Positions 1 to 8,389 of a stretch of 44,541 nucleotides of DNA are shown one piece after another. A model generated the notes under the pieces. It searched no databases. It saw only the letters and a program-made list of their open reading frames with translations, and was not told the origin of the DNA. A program made the translations under genes and the position numbers. Origin of the DNA: Falsiroseomonas stagni DSM 19981 (GTDB lineage: Bacteria; Pseudomonadota; Alphaproteobacteria; Acetobacterales; Acetobacteraceae); contig NZ_FOSQ01000022.1 in NCBI RefSeq assembly GCF_900114315.1, forward strand, positions 1 through 44,541. Direction: 5' to 3'. Numbering within the stretch: position 1 is the first letter of the stretch; every line of letters starts with the position of its first letter.

Positions 1-170
1 GACGACCGTTTCGGCTCATCCCCGCGCCGCCAGGTGCCACGACCAATCCCGTGAGAGGCGCGGGTTACCCCGTCCTCCCATCGATAGATCCAATCTTGCA
101 CCGCTCAAACACGCGGCTCCCATTTCGTCTGAGTGGCAGCGCGTGCTCCTGCGTGAGCCGCTTCGCCTCG
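1..170. other. No gene recognised at left edge
   Basis: This stretch lies downstream of the minus-strand receptor gene. I see no convincing reading frame, RNA gene or terminator-like hairpin with a T-run in it. Confidence 0.5.
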
Positions 171-1151
171 TCAGCTGTCTAGGGTGATACCAAGCTCGCG
201 GATCAGGGGCCCCCAGACCGCCGTCTCGCTTGCGATCAGGTCGCGCATCTGCTCGCTGGACCCTGGGAAGGGCTCGAGGCTGACCGACCGGAGGCGCTGT
301 GCGATCTCCGGGTTGCGCAGTGCGCGCTCGAGTTCGGCCTGCAGCCGCACGACGACCGCATCCGGCGTGCCGGCCGGCACCGCCACGCCCTGCCAGGAAT
401 AGACGTCCGCGCCGTTGATGCCCTGCTCGGCGAGCGTCGGCACGTCAGGCAGCAGATCGAGGCGCTGCGGCGCCGGAATGCCCACCGCGCGCACGCGGCC
501 GCCCTGGATCGCCGGCGCGGCGGAGGCGTAGTCACTGACGCTGGCCTGCACCACGCCGGCGACGAGATCAGTCACCGCCGGCGCGCCGCCACGGTAGGAA
601 ACCTGGGTGACCTGAATGCCGGTGGCACGGATCAGCCGCTCCGTGCCGAGGTGGTTCGGGGTGCCGGTGCCAGCATGCGCGAAGTTCAGCGTGTTCGGCC
701 GGGCCCGCGCAAGCGCGATGAGTTCTGCCGCGCTACGCGCGGGCACATCGGGATGCACGAGGATCACATAGGGAAACCGCGCGATGGGCGCGACCGGGCG
801 GAAATCGCGGATCGGGTCATAGGGCAGCCGCCGCGCCATTGCCGGCGTGATGACGAGCGCGGTCAGGTCAGCCGACAGCAGCGTGTAGCCGTCCGGCGCG
901 GACTGCGCGGCCATCTGGGTGGCCGGGATCGTCGCGCCGCCGCCGCGGTTCTCGACCGCGATGGCCTGACCGATCGCATTGCCCACGGCGGCGGCCAGCG
1001 TGCGGGCCAGGAAGTCCGACCCGCCACCGGCGGCATACGGCACGATCCAGCGCAACGGTCGCTGAGGCCACGGAGCCTGCGCCGATGCCACGGTGGGCAA
1101 CAGGACGCCAGCGGCCAGACCGCCGAGCGTACGACGGGTAGTTGCGATCAT
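171..1151 (-). CDS. Bug/TctC-family tripartite tricarboxylate transporter substrate-binding protein
   Basis: Predicted periplasmic solute receptor of 326 aa, the usual length for Bug proteins. It begins with a signal peptide (residues 1 to about 24) carrying TRRTLGG, a hydrophobic core and an ASAQA cleavage site; the twin arginines make Tat export possible. Family landmarks follow: WPQRPLRWIVPYAAGGGSD, then VENRGGG near residue 68, then APDGYTLL. Known family members bind carboxylates or other small organic acids and may work with TctAB membrane subunits. No such subunits are visible here, so it is probably an orphan receptor, as most Bug proteins are. The start is supported by GGGAGG just upstream on the minus strand. 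It diverges from the SDR gene. The ligand cannot be predicted. Confidence 0.93.
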   Translation of the reverse strand: MIATTRRTLGGLAAGVLLPTVASAQAPWPQRPLRWIVPYAAGGGSDFLARTLAAAVGNAIGQAIAVENRGGGATIPATQMAAQSAPDGYTLLSADLTALVITPAMARRLPYDPIRDFRPVAPIARFPYVILVHPDVPARSAAELIALARARPNTLNFAHAGTGTPNHLGTERLIRATGIQVTQVSYRGGAPAVTDLVAGVVQASVSDYASAAPAIQGGRVRAVGIPAPQRLDLLPDVPTLAEQGINGADVYSWQGVAVPAGTPDAVVVRLQAELERALRNPEIAQRLRSVSLEPFPGSSEQMRDLIASETAVWGPLIRELGITLDS

Positions 1152-1228
1152 GTTATCCTCCCTCGGTGAGGTATCGCCGCGTGGTCATCACGCGGCGCTG
1201 CGTGGCAGAGTGGTCCGGACAGGCGAAG

Positions 1229-1963
1229 GTGGATCCGGTGCAGCGATTTGACGGGCACGTGGTGCTGGTGACGGGCGCGGCCGGCGCGATTGGCAGCGCC
1301 ATCCGCAACCGGCTTGCCGCCGAGGGCGCGACCATCGTGGGCTGCGACCGCGCGATGCGTGATGACAGGGTGGATGCGCTGCTCGACGTCACACAGGACG
1401 CGTCCTGGGCGGCGCTCGCGATGCGCATCGAGGCTGCGCATGGCCGCCTCGACGCGCTGGTTAACTGCGCGGGCGTACTGGCCATGGGAGATGTCGAGCA
1501 CACCACGGTCGCAGACTGGCAGCACCTTCTGGATGTCAACCTGACCGGCGCCTTTCTCGGCTGCCGGGCGATGCTGCCGCTGCTTCGGCGGGGTGCCGGT
1601 CGCTGCGTTGTCAACATCGCCTCCGTCGTCGGGCTGCGCGGCAACCAGGGGATGGCGGCCTACGCCGCAACCAAGGGCGGCGTCGTGGCGCTGACCTATG
1701 CGATGGCGCTCGACCACGCCGCCGAGAGCATCCGCGTCAACGCCGTCTGTCCCGGCACGATCGAGGGGCCGATGGCCGATGGCTTCCTCGCGGGAAGCAC
1801 GGACGGAGCACGCCTGCGCGCCGCCTCCGTCGCGCGCCACCCGATGGGCCGCTACGGCCGGCCGGAGGAGGTCGCCGCCGCGGTTGCCTTCCTGGCCAGC
1901 GAAGACGCGTCCTTCGTCACCGGCGTTGCCTTGCCGGTGGATGGCGGGCGCAGCACGCGCTAG
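1229..1963 (+). CDS. SDR-family NAD(P)-dependent oxidoreductase
   Basis: Classical short-chain dehydrogenase/reductase of about 244 aa. Visible landmarks are the cofactor-binding loop TGAAGAIG, the NCAG strand motif, the catalytic Ser in NIASVVG, the YAATK active-site Tyr/Lys pair, and the C-terminal VTGVALPVDGG. I chose the GTG at 1229 because it precedes the first Rossmann strand by the usual distance; an in-frame ATG at 1142 would add 29 residues without family resemblance and would overlap the divergent receptor gene. A second GTG at 1238 is also possible. The family oxidises or reduces alcohols and ketones in the cytosol; the substrate is unknown. It converges on the GntR gene with an 11-base gap. 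Confidence 0.9.
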   Translation: MDPVQRFDGHVVLVTGAAGAIGSAIRNRLAAEGATIVGCDRAMRDDRVDALLDVTQDASWAALAMRIEAAHGRLDALVNCAGVLAMGDVEHTTVADWQHLLDVNLTGAFLGCRAMLPLLRRGAGRCVVNIASVVGLRGNQGMAAYAATKGGVVALTYAMALDHAAESIRVNAVCPGTIEGPMADGFLAGSTDGARLRAASVARHPMGRYGRPEEVAAAVAFLASEDASFVTGVALPVDGGRSTR

Positions 1964-1974
1964 GCCGGGGCGCA

Positions 1975-2649
1975 TCAGCCCTTCCGCAGCACGCGCAACA
2001 GGCGACGCTCGACATCGTCCATGTGGCGCACGACCAACCTCTCCGCCGCCGCTGCCTCGCCGGCGCGATATGCGGCGAGGATCCCGGCGTGCTCGCCGCT
2101 GCGGACGTAGGGTGTCTCCTTCACGGCCAGCATTGCGCAATAGCGGATCACGTTCGCCCAGAGCGACTGGATGAAGTCCAGCAGCCGCGGCTGTTCAGCA
2201 GCCTCGTAGAGCGCGGCATGGAAGGCCCAGTTCAGGCGCATCCAAGCCAGGTGGTTGTCCGTGCGCGCCAGGTCGCGCAACAGCGCCTCGGCACGCGCGA
2301 AATGTGCGCCGCCAGCACGCGGGACGGACGCCGCGATCGCCATCGGTTCCAGAGTACGGCGCAGGTGCCAGATCTCCCGCGCATCCTCGACCGAGACGGG
2401 CGCGACGAAGTAGCCGCGCCGTGCAGCCAGCACCACGAAGCCCTCGCTCTCCAGCGTCTTCAGCGCCTCGCGCACCGGGATGTGGCTGACGCCGAGTTCC
2501 TCGGCGATGGGCTGCTGCTTGATCTGTGCTCCGGCCGGCCAGCGCCCTGCCAGGATGGCATCGCGCAGCAATCGCCCGACCTCGGCGCCAGCGCTGCCGA
2601 AGGCGGCAGGCGCTGCGGCACGCGCGGCGCGGAGCGGTTCCATGTCCAT
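1975..2649 (-). CDS. GntR-family transcriptional regulator, FCD subfamily
   Basis: 224-aa DNA-binding regulator. An N-terminal winged helix (about residues 22-88) contains ILAGRWPAGAQIKQQPIAEE and the recognition region SHIPVREALKTLESEGFV. An all-helical FCD effector domain (about 100-220) carries the spaced histidines that usually bind a metal: WAFHAALYEA, SGEHAGILAAY and RHMDDVERRL. FCD proteins typically repress neighbouring catabolic genes until a small organic acid binds. The gene diverges from the NTF2/flavoprotein operon, and the 84 bases between them hold facing promoter elements and a palindrome, so control of that operon plus autoregulation is the natural inference. It may also control the nearby Bug and SDR genes. 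Confidence 0.92.
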   Translation of the reverse strand: MDMEPLRAARAAAPAAFGSAGAEVGRLLRDAILAGRWPAGAQIKQQPIAEELGVSHIPVREALKTLESEGFVVLAARRGYFVAPVSVEDAREIWHLRRTLEPMAIAASVPRAGGAHFARAEALLRDLARTDNHLAWMRLNWAFHAALYEAAEQPRLLDFIQSLWANVIRYCAMLAVKETPYVRSGEHAGILAAYRAGEAAAAERLVVRHMDDVERRLLRVLRKG

Positions 2650-2673
2650 GCGGCGGGGCGGTCCAAGGTCGTG

Positions 2674-2711
2674 TTGACCTCAAAATCCTATAAGATATAG
2701 CTTCTTGTCAA
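2674..2711. promoter_or_regulatory. Divergent promoters with candidate GntR operator
   Basis: Plus strand: TTGACC (2674-2679), 16 bases, then TATAGC (2696-2701), facing the NTF2 gene. Minus strand: TTGACA (-35, at 2706-2711) with TAGGAT 15 bases further, facing the GntR gene. The shared core contains ATCCTATAAGAT (2685-2696, a 10-of-12 palindrome) and CTATA-aga-TATAG (2688-2700, a perfect 5-bp inverted repeat). This AT-rich block stands out in a GC-rich sequence. Operator assignment is inference from position and symmetry. Confidence 0.55.
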
Positions 2712-2733
2712 ATCCCAGGAGGAGACGGCCCGG

Positions 2734-3198
2734 ATGAACCTCGCCCAACGCCGCGCGATCGAGGCGGAATGCGCCCGCCTGCCCACGGCCTATGCCGTCT
2801 TCATCGACTTCCGCCGCTTCGACGAACTCTGCGACCTCTTCACCGAGGGGGCCGTGCTGAACCTCGACGGCTGGCCCCTCGAGGGGCGCGAGGCGATCCG
2901 CACCTACATGCACAGCCGCCCAAAGACTCGCACCACACGCCATGCCGTCTCGAACATCCTCATCGAGGTGCAGGACGAGACGCGCGCAATCGGCACCACC
3001 TACGTCACCAGCTACCGCTTCGACGCCGCGGACGAGAAGCCGCGCAACCGCATCCCCTTCGACGGCCCGTTCTTCATGGGCAACTACCAGGACGAATACA
3101 TCTGCCAGGACGGCGTCTGGCGCTTTGCCGGCCGCAAGATCGACGCGGTCTTCATGCGTCCGGCAGCCTACGATGTCTGGAACGAGATCCTTCGCTGA
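2734..3198 (+). CDS. NTF2/SnoaL-like family protein
   Basis: 154-aa single-domain protein with the helical start and beta sheet of the NTF2-like cone fold: a helix with DFRRFDELCDLFTEGAVLNL, then GREAIRTYM, HAVSNILIEV, and a final strand with QDGVWRFAGRKID. The family includes small cyclases, isomerases, dehydratases and ring-hydroxylating dioxygenase beta subunits, so the reaction cannot be named. AGGAGG lies 11 bases before the ATG. Only five bases separate it from the flavoprotein gene, so the two are probably co-translated and act on the same substrate class. Expression is likely under the divergent GntR regulator. Confidence 0.85.
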   Translation: MNLAQRRAIEAECARLPTAYAVFIDFRRFDELCDLFTEGAVLNLDGWPLEGREAIRTYMHSRPKTRTTRHAVSNILIEVQDETRAIGTTYVTSYRFDAADEKPRNRIPFDGPFFMGNYQDEYICQDGVWRFAGRKIDAVFMRPAAYDVWNEILR

Positions 3199-3203
3199 AC
3201 GCC

Positions 3204-4886
3204 ATGGCGCCCCCGCGGCCGGACGCCTGCCCCGACGTCTGTGATGTGCTGGTCGTCGGGACCGGCGCTGGCGGCATGGCGGCGGCCTTCGCCGCCACGG
3301 TCGCCGGTCTTGATGCCGTGCTGATCGAGAAGGAGCCGCTCATCGGCGGCTCCACCGCGCTGTCAGGCGGCGTGATCTGGGCGCCGGGCAATCGGATCTT
3401 CGCCGGGGACGCCGACCCCGACCCGGTCGGGACAGCCCTCACCTACCTGCGCGCGGAGGCCGGCAACCGGCTTGATGAGAACCAGGCTCGGCGCTTCCTG
3501 ACCGAAGCGCCGCGCGTCATCGATTTCCTCGTCGCGCAGGCGGGGCTGCGCCTCGTCGCCCCGGTCTATCCCGACTACCATCCCGCTCTCCCAGGGTGGT
3601 CTGCGGGAGGCCGTGCCGTCCGGCCCGCGCCCTTCGACGGCCGGCTTCTCGGGGCGGATCTCGCGCTGCTGCGCAGGCCCTTGCCAGGCATGACGCTGCT
3701 GGGCGGGATGATGGTCAGCGCAGAGGACATCGCCCCGCTCTCGCAGGCCACGCGCTCGCCCCGCGCCGCGGTCAAAGCCGCCCGCCTCATCGGACGCTAC
3801 GCCGCCGACCGCCTGCTGCACGGGCAGGCAACACGGTTGACGAACGGCAACGCGCTGGCAGGCGCCCTTCTGCACGCCCTGCTCGCGCGGGGCGTCCGAC
3901 CGCATCTGAGCACGGCGCTGCAGGAGATCCTGCTCGAGGAGGGGCGCGTTGTCGGCGCCGTCGTGGCGCGGGACGGCTCGCCGCACCGCATCCGCGCACG
4001 GCGCGGCGTGGTACTCGCCGCGGGTGGCGTCCCGCATGATGCGGCGCTGCGTGCGGAACTCGGCCTCACGGGGATCGGTCCTTCGCTCGCGCCGGCCAGT
4101 GCCACGGGCGACGGTGTGCGCGCGGCGCGCGCCGCTGGCGGGGCGCTGCGCGACGACGTCGCCTCGGCGCTGGCCTGGGTGCCGGTGTCCGACGTGCCGG
4201 GACCGGATGGCGCGACCACGCCGTTTCCGCACTTCTTCGACCGCAGCAAGCCCGGCTTCCTGATCGTGGACCGCACCGGGCGGCGCTTCGCGAGCGAGGC
4301 GCTGTCCTATCACGACCTCGGACCGCTGATCGCGGCGAGGCCCGGGGGGGAGGCCTTCCTGATCGGTGATGCGTCAGCCGTCCGCCAGCATGGCATTGGT
4401 GCTGCACGCCCATGGCCCGCAGCGAACCGTGCACTGCAGCGTGCCGGCTATCTCATCCGCGTGCCGACACCCGATCGCCTAGCCGTGCGGCTCGGCGTGG
4501 ATCCGGCCACACTCAAGGAGACCTTGGCGATCTGGAACACGCATGCGGCGAGAGGCGAGGATCCGCAGTTCGGGAAGGGCGGCGATGCCTATCAGCGGCA
4601 TATCGGGCAGGCCGGCCATCTGCCGAACCCCTGCATCGCACCCTTGGCCAGCCCGCCATTCTTCGCGGTGCGACTGCGTGCTGGAGACATCGGCACCTTC
4701 GCCGGCTTGCGCGTGGACGCAGATGCCCGCGTCCTCCGTACCGACGGTACGCCCATCGTCGGACTGCACGCGGTCGGCAACGACATGGCCAGCGTGATGG
4801 GGGGAACCTATCCGGGCCCTGGCATCACGCTCGGCCCCGCTCTCACCTTTGGTGTGATCGCGGCCGAGTACCTCGCCGCCGGGTGA
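3204..4886 (+). CDS. FAD-dependent oxidoreductase of the 3-ketosteroid-1-dehydrogenase/fumarate reductase flavoprotein family
   Basis: 560-aa flavoprotein. The N-terminal FAD loop VVGTGAGGMAAAFAA is followed by LIEKEPLIGGSTALSGG, the hallmark of the FAD_binding_2 family. Near the C-terminus are GTFAGLRVDADARVL and VGNDMASVMGGTYPGPG, again typical of ketosteroid-dehydrogenase relatives annotated as FAD-binding dehydrogenases. The family abstracts hydride from an alpha-beta C-C bond next to a ketone. The ATG at 3204 is chosen because it starts directly before the FAD motif and five bases after the NTF2 stop codon. Substrate could be a steroid-like, terpenoid or aromatic-derived ketone; the sequence does not decide. 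Confidence 0.88.
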   Translation: MAPPRPDACPDVCDVLVVGTGAGGMAAAFAATVAGLDAVLIEKEPLIGGSTALSGGVIWAPGNRIFAGDADPDPVGTALTYLRAEAGNRLDENQARRFLTEAPRVIDFLVAQAGLRLVAPVYPDYHPALPGWSAGGRAVRPAPFDGRLLGADLALLRRPLPGMTLLGGMMVSAEDIAPLSQATRSPRAAVKAARLIGRYAADRLLHGQATRLTNGNALAGALLHALLARGVRPHLSTALQEILLEEGRVVGAVVARDGSPHRIRARRGVVLAAGGVPHDAALRAELGLTGIGPSLAPASATGDGVRAARAAGGALRDDVASALAWVPVSDVPGPDGATTPFPHFFDRSKPGFLIVDRTGRRFASEALSYHDLGPLIAARPGGEAFLIGDASAVRQHGIGAARPWPAANRALQRAGYLIRVPTPDRLAVRLGVDPATLKETLAIWNTHAARGEDPQFGKGGDAYQRHIGQAGHLPNPCIAPLASPPFFAVRLRAGDIGTFAGLRVDADARVLRTDGTPIVGLHAVGNDMASVMGGTYPGPGITLGPALTFGVIAAEYLAAG

Positions 4887-4890
4887 CGAG

Positions 4891-4915
4891 AGGCGTGTCT
4901 GCACCCTGCACGCCT
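4891..4915 (+). terminator. Hairpin after flavoprotein gene
   Basis: AGGCGTG (4891-4897) pairs perfectly with CACGCCT (4909-4915), starting five bases after the stop codon. The loop contains TGCA-CCC-TGCA and allows an alternative fold. There is no T-run after it, so it is only a candidate terminator or 3'-end stabiliser. Confidence 0.4.
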
Positions 4916-5269
4916 TGGAGTGTTCGAATGCCGGCGCCCCCGCACAGGTGACGCATGTGCCAGAGAAGGTTGGACCCTGGTTCCCACCGCTGCTCCAGTC
5001 GGTTTCCCAACCTCATGTTTTCCATGCGTCGATGGCGCCCTGAACCGCAGGTTTCCTGGGGTTCTGCCGCGATGGCTTGACGGTTGGAGAACGAAACGAC
5101 CCCGGAAATCGCTCTCCGGAGGCTCGGAAGTCTCCGAAGCTCGGGGGTCGGGTGATTTTACCCTCAAGTTCCAAGTAGCTGAACTCAAACGCATTCGGCC
5201 AGACCGGAGGCAGCACTCTTCTGTATTCCGACCGCCTGCCGGACGAGCCTGGATGCGCAACTCCCGAGC
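4916..5269. other. Non-coding spacer between host locus and restriction island
   Basis: About 350 bases with no gene I can support. Visible structure is limited to a small imperfect inverted repeat (TCGGA at 5124-5128, TCCGA at 5133-5137) and a somewhat AT-richer patch near 5150-5200. A minus-strand open frame at 5013-5318 has no start signal and runs into hsdR in another frame. The island boundary probably lies in this spacer. Confidence 0.5.
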
Positions 5270-8200
5270 TTATCTGGCCCCTTCGCCACCTTCCTCGCCA
5301 CGCCGCAGCCGCTCCCACAGCGCCCCCGGCCCCAGCAGCACAGACAATAGGCCGGCCTGAATCGCCTCTGAGTTCAGCGCCTGCCGGCTCATGCTGCCAT
5401 GCGCCTCCATCGTCGAAATGATGGCGTTCAGCAGCTCCTCCCGCAGATTCGGCGAGTTCACGAACTGCTCCCGAGTGTTGGCAGCGGCTTGGGCCCGCAG
5501 CGTCTCGCTCTCCATCAGCTTGGTCCGGACGCTTTCCGCGAAGGCGACCCGGTCCCCGTCCGTGAGCTCCCCTTCGAACAGGTCATTCAGCGCCTGGATG
5601 ATCTGGGCCAGAGGCTGCTTCTGCCGGTCCTGGATCTCCCCGGAGCCCACTTCCGTCACCGGCTTCAGCCCCTCTGCCGGCTCCCCGCCCGCCAGGTTCA
5701 GCTTCTGCTGCCCCAGGTCGCGCAGCTTGTGATGCGTCAGGCGCAGCGCTGAAAGATCGATCCCCTCACGCTCGCGCCCATAGTCAAGCAGGGGCAGCAG
5801 AAGCCGGGCGAACAGATAGAGCTTCTCAAACTCGGTGTTCCCGTAGTCGAACATCTGCCCGAGGAACTCATAGGCCCGCACGTAGCTGCCGAGGTCGCGC
5901 TTGAAGAGCAGCTGCGCCTCCATCTCATCCTTCGCCGCGTCGCTCGCCTTTGAGCCATCGGTGCCCCCGCGGACGGCCTGCTGCGCGTGCTTGAAGCGGG
6001 TCAGCAACCGGCTGCTCACCTGGCCCAGAGCCGCATCGAGATCACCCGGCGTCGCGCCCGGGGTCATCGCGACCTTGGCCACCCGCTCAACCTCGAAGCG
6101 GTCATAGAACCCAAGCGCATCCAGCTTGCTGCGCAGGTCCAGCACCACATTCGGGTCACTCACATCGGCGAGCTGCGCGGTGGTGTGGTATTGCCGGAAC
6201 GCCCCCAGCACCTCCTCCGGCTCATTCACGAAGTCCACGACATAGGTCGTGTCCTTCCCCGGATAGGCACGGTTCAGGCGCGAGAGGGTCTGCACCGCCT
6301 GGATGCCGCCGAGCCGGCGGTCCACATACATCGCGCAGAGCAGCGGCTGGTCGAAGCCGGTCTGGAACTTGTTCGCCACGATCAACAGGCTGAATTCCGC
6401 GGTGGCAAACGCCTCGCGCATGTCGCGCCCGCGCAGCCCCGGGTTCATGCTGGCCTCGGTGAAGGGGTCGGGGCCGCTCTCCGGATCGTTCACCTCGCCC
6501 GAGAAGGCCACCAGCACGCCGAGATTGTAGCGGCGCTGGCGGATATAGGCCTCCATCGCCCGCATCCAGCGCACCGCCTCGCGCCGGCTGGCGGTTACCA
6601 CCATGGCCTTGGCGCGGCCCGCCAGCAGATGCGCCACGTTCTGCCGGAAATGCTCCACCACGATCTGCACGCGGGCGGCGATGTTGTGCGGATGCAGCCG
6701 CACCCATCCCATGATGCCCTTCTTCGCCTCGCTGGCATCAACCTCCGTCTCGTCCATCTCGCGCCCGGCATGGGTCAGGCGGAAGGCCATGCGATAGGCG
6801 GTGTAGTTGCGCAGCACGTCGAGGATGAATTCCTCCTCGATCGCCTGGCGCATCGAATAGGTGTGGAAGGCCGCGGGCCGATTATCCTGCGCCGCCGGAC
6901 GCGACGGGTCCGGCCGCCGGCCGAACAGCTCAAGCGTCTTGGCCTTCGGTGTCGCGGTGAAGGCGACGTAGCTGATCGCGGCATCCTGCGCCGCGCGGCC
7001 CTTCATCTCGGCGGCCAGGAGGTCCTCAAGGTCGAACTCGCCGCCATCCTCCAGCGCCGCCGCCTCCTCCGCCGTCAATGTCTGCTTGAGCTTCTGGGCG
7101 GCCTGGCCGGTCTGGGAGGAATGCGCCTCATCCGCGATCACGCAGAAGCGCTTGCCCTGCATGCGGGCCAGGGCGCGTACCTGCTCGATGGCGAAGGGGA
7201 AGGTCTGGATGGTGCAGACCACGATCTTCTTGCCCGCCGCCAGCGCCTCTGCCAGCTCCTGGCTTTTGCTGCCGCCATCGCCGGTGATGGTGGCGACCAC
7301 GCCTTGCGTCCGCTCGAACCCCTCCAGGGCCTCGCGCAACTGCCGGTCCAGCACCGTGCGATCCGACACCACCAGCACCGTGTCGAAGACCTTTCGGTTC
7401 TCGGCATCGTGCAAATCGGCCAGGAAATGCGCCGTCCAGGCGATGGAGTTCGTCTTGCCGGACCCTGCCGAGTGCTCGATCAGGTAGCGCCCGCCAGGGC
7501 CATCCGTCAGCACCTGCGCCACGAGCCGCCGCGTGCCGTCGAGCTGGTGGAATCTCGGGAAGATCCAGCCGGTCAGGCGCTGCTTGCCATCCTTCACCGG
7601 CACCAGGTACCGGCCGAGGATCTCCAACCAGGAATCCCGCTGCCATACCTGGTCCCACAGATAGGCGGTGTCCGTGCCATTCGGGTTGTTCGGATTGCCG
7701 GCGCCGAAATCATGGCCCTGGTTGAAGGGCAGGAAGCGGCTGTCGGCACCATCGAGGCGCGTGCACATCCGCACCTCGCTGTTGCTGACGGCGAAATGGA
7801 CCAGCGCACCACCGGGGAAGGCCAGGATGGGCTCCGGCACGTTGCGGCCAGGCAGGCGCGGCGCGCGGTCGTAGCGGTACTGGTCCACCGCATCGCGCAC
7901 GGATTGGGTGTAGTCCGATTTCAGCTCGGCCGTGGCGACGGGAATGCCGTTCAGGAACAGCACCAGGTCGAGGCTGTTCTCATGCGCGCCCGAATACCGA
8001 ACCTGCCGGACCACGCGCAGCCGATTGGCGGCGTAGCGTTCGGCCAGGGCCGGGTTCATGCCCAGCGCGGGGCGGAATTGCACGAGGGCGATCGGCCGGC
8101 GCAGCCCCACCATGTCGAGCCCCTGGCGCAGCACCTCCAGCGTTCCTTGCCGGTCGAGCGCGGCGCGCAGGCGGTCGGCCAGCGCCAGGCCGGCAGAGGC

Positions 8201-8389
8201 ACCATGCGTCTTGGTCAGGGCCTCCCAGGCATCGGGCTGGGTGGTTTGGACCCAGGCGGTGAGGTCCTCCAGGAACAGGCCGCGGGGGCGGTTGTGGCGT
8301 GCGGCGGCATCGGCCTCATAGAGCCAGCCATGGGCCGCGAGGTGGGCGCAGATGGCGTCTTCCAGCCGGGATTCGCGGTGCAGGCTCAA
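5270..8389 (-). CDS. hsdR: Type I restriction endonuclease subunit R (HsdR)
   Basis: Motor and nuclease subunit of a type I restriction enzyme, 1039 aa, the usual length. The PD-(D/E)XK nuclease is near the N-terminus (SLDLVLFLNGIPVATAELK: D141, E155, K157). Helicase motifs follow: HSAGSGKT (308-313), VIADEAHSSQ (DEAH 420-423), FTATPK, and the C-terminal motor block KFQTGFDQPLL and QTLSRLNRAYPGKD. It complexes with HsdM and HsdS, translocates DNA and cuts far from unmethylated sites. The chosen start is a TTG at 8389-8387, overlapping the TGA of the upstream gene, because homology starts at SLHRESRLEDAI; no ATG fits. It is the last gene of the operon. Confidence 0.95.
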   Translation of the reverse strand: MSLHRESRLEDAICAHLAAHGWLYEADAAARHNRPRGLFLEDLTAWVQTTQPDAWEALTKTHGASAGLALADRLRAALDRQGTLEVLRQGLDMVGLRRPIALVQFRPALGMNPALAERYAANRLRVVRQVRYSGAHENSLDLVLFLNGIPVATAELKSDYTQSVRDAVDQYRYDRAPRLPGRNVPEPILAFPGGALVHFAVSNSEVRMCTRLDGADSRFLPFNQGHDFGAGNPNNPNGTDTAYLWDQVWQRDSWLEILGRYLVPVKDGKQRLTGWIFPRFHQLDGTRRLVAQVLTDGPGGRYLIEHSAGSGKTNSIAWTAHFLADLHDAENRKVFDTVLVVSDRTVLDRQLREALEGFERTQGVVATITGDGGSKSQELAEALAAGKKIVVCTIQTFPFAIEQVRALARMQGKRFCVIADEAHSSQTGQAAQKLKQTLTAEEAAALEDGGEFDLEDLLAAEMKGRAAQDAAISYVAFTATPKAKTLELFGRRPDPSRPAAQDNRPAAFHTYSMRQAIEEEFILDVLRNYTAYRMAFRLTHAGREMDETEVDASEAKKGIMGWVRLHPHNIAARVQIVVEHFRQNVAHLLAGRAKAMVVTASRREAVRWMRAMEAYIRQRRYNLGVLVAFSGEVNDPESGPDPFTEASMNPGLRGRDMREAFATAEFSLLIVANKFQTGFDQPLLCAMYVDRRLGGIQAVQTLSRLNRAYPGKDTTYVVDFVNEPEEVLGAFRQYHTTAQLADVSDPNVVLDLRSKLDALGFYDRFEVERVAKVAMTPGATPGDLDAALGQVSSRLLTRFKHAQQAVRGGTDGSKASDAAKDEMEAQLLFKRDLGSYVRAYEFLGQMFDYGNTEFEKLYLFARLLLPLLDYGREREGIDLSALRLTHHKLRDLGQQKLNLAGGEPAEGLKPVTEVGSGEIQDRQKQPLAQIIQALNDLFEGELTDGDRVAFAESVRTKLMESETLRAQAAANTREQFVNSPNLREELLNAIISTMEAHGSMSRQALNSEAIQAGLLSVLLGPGALWERLRRGEEGGEGAR

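Noticed and set aside
1142-1228. N-terminal extension of the SDR from ATG 1142
   Set aside because: The extra residues show no family likeness and would overlap the divergent receptor gene start.
4890-4950. tRNA-like 3' end (TTCGAAT followed by a GC-rich run) as an att site
   Set aside because: The bases around the TTCGAAT do not pair as a T-stem and no acceptor or D-arm can be drawn.
5013-5318. Possible small minus-strand gene beyond hsdR
   Set aside because: Overlaps the hsdR end in another frame, has no ribosome-binding site and no recognised family.
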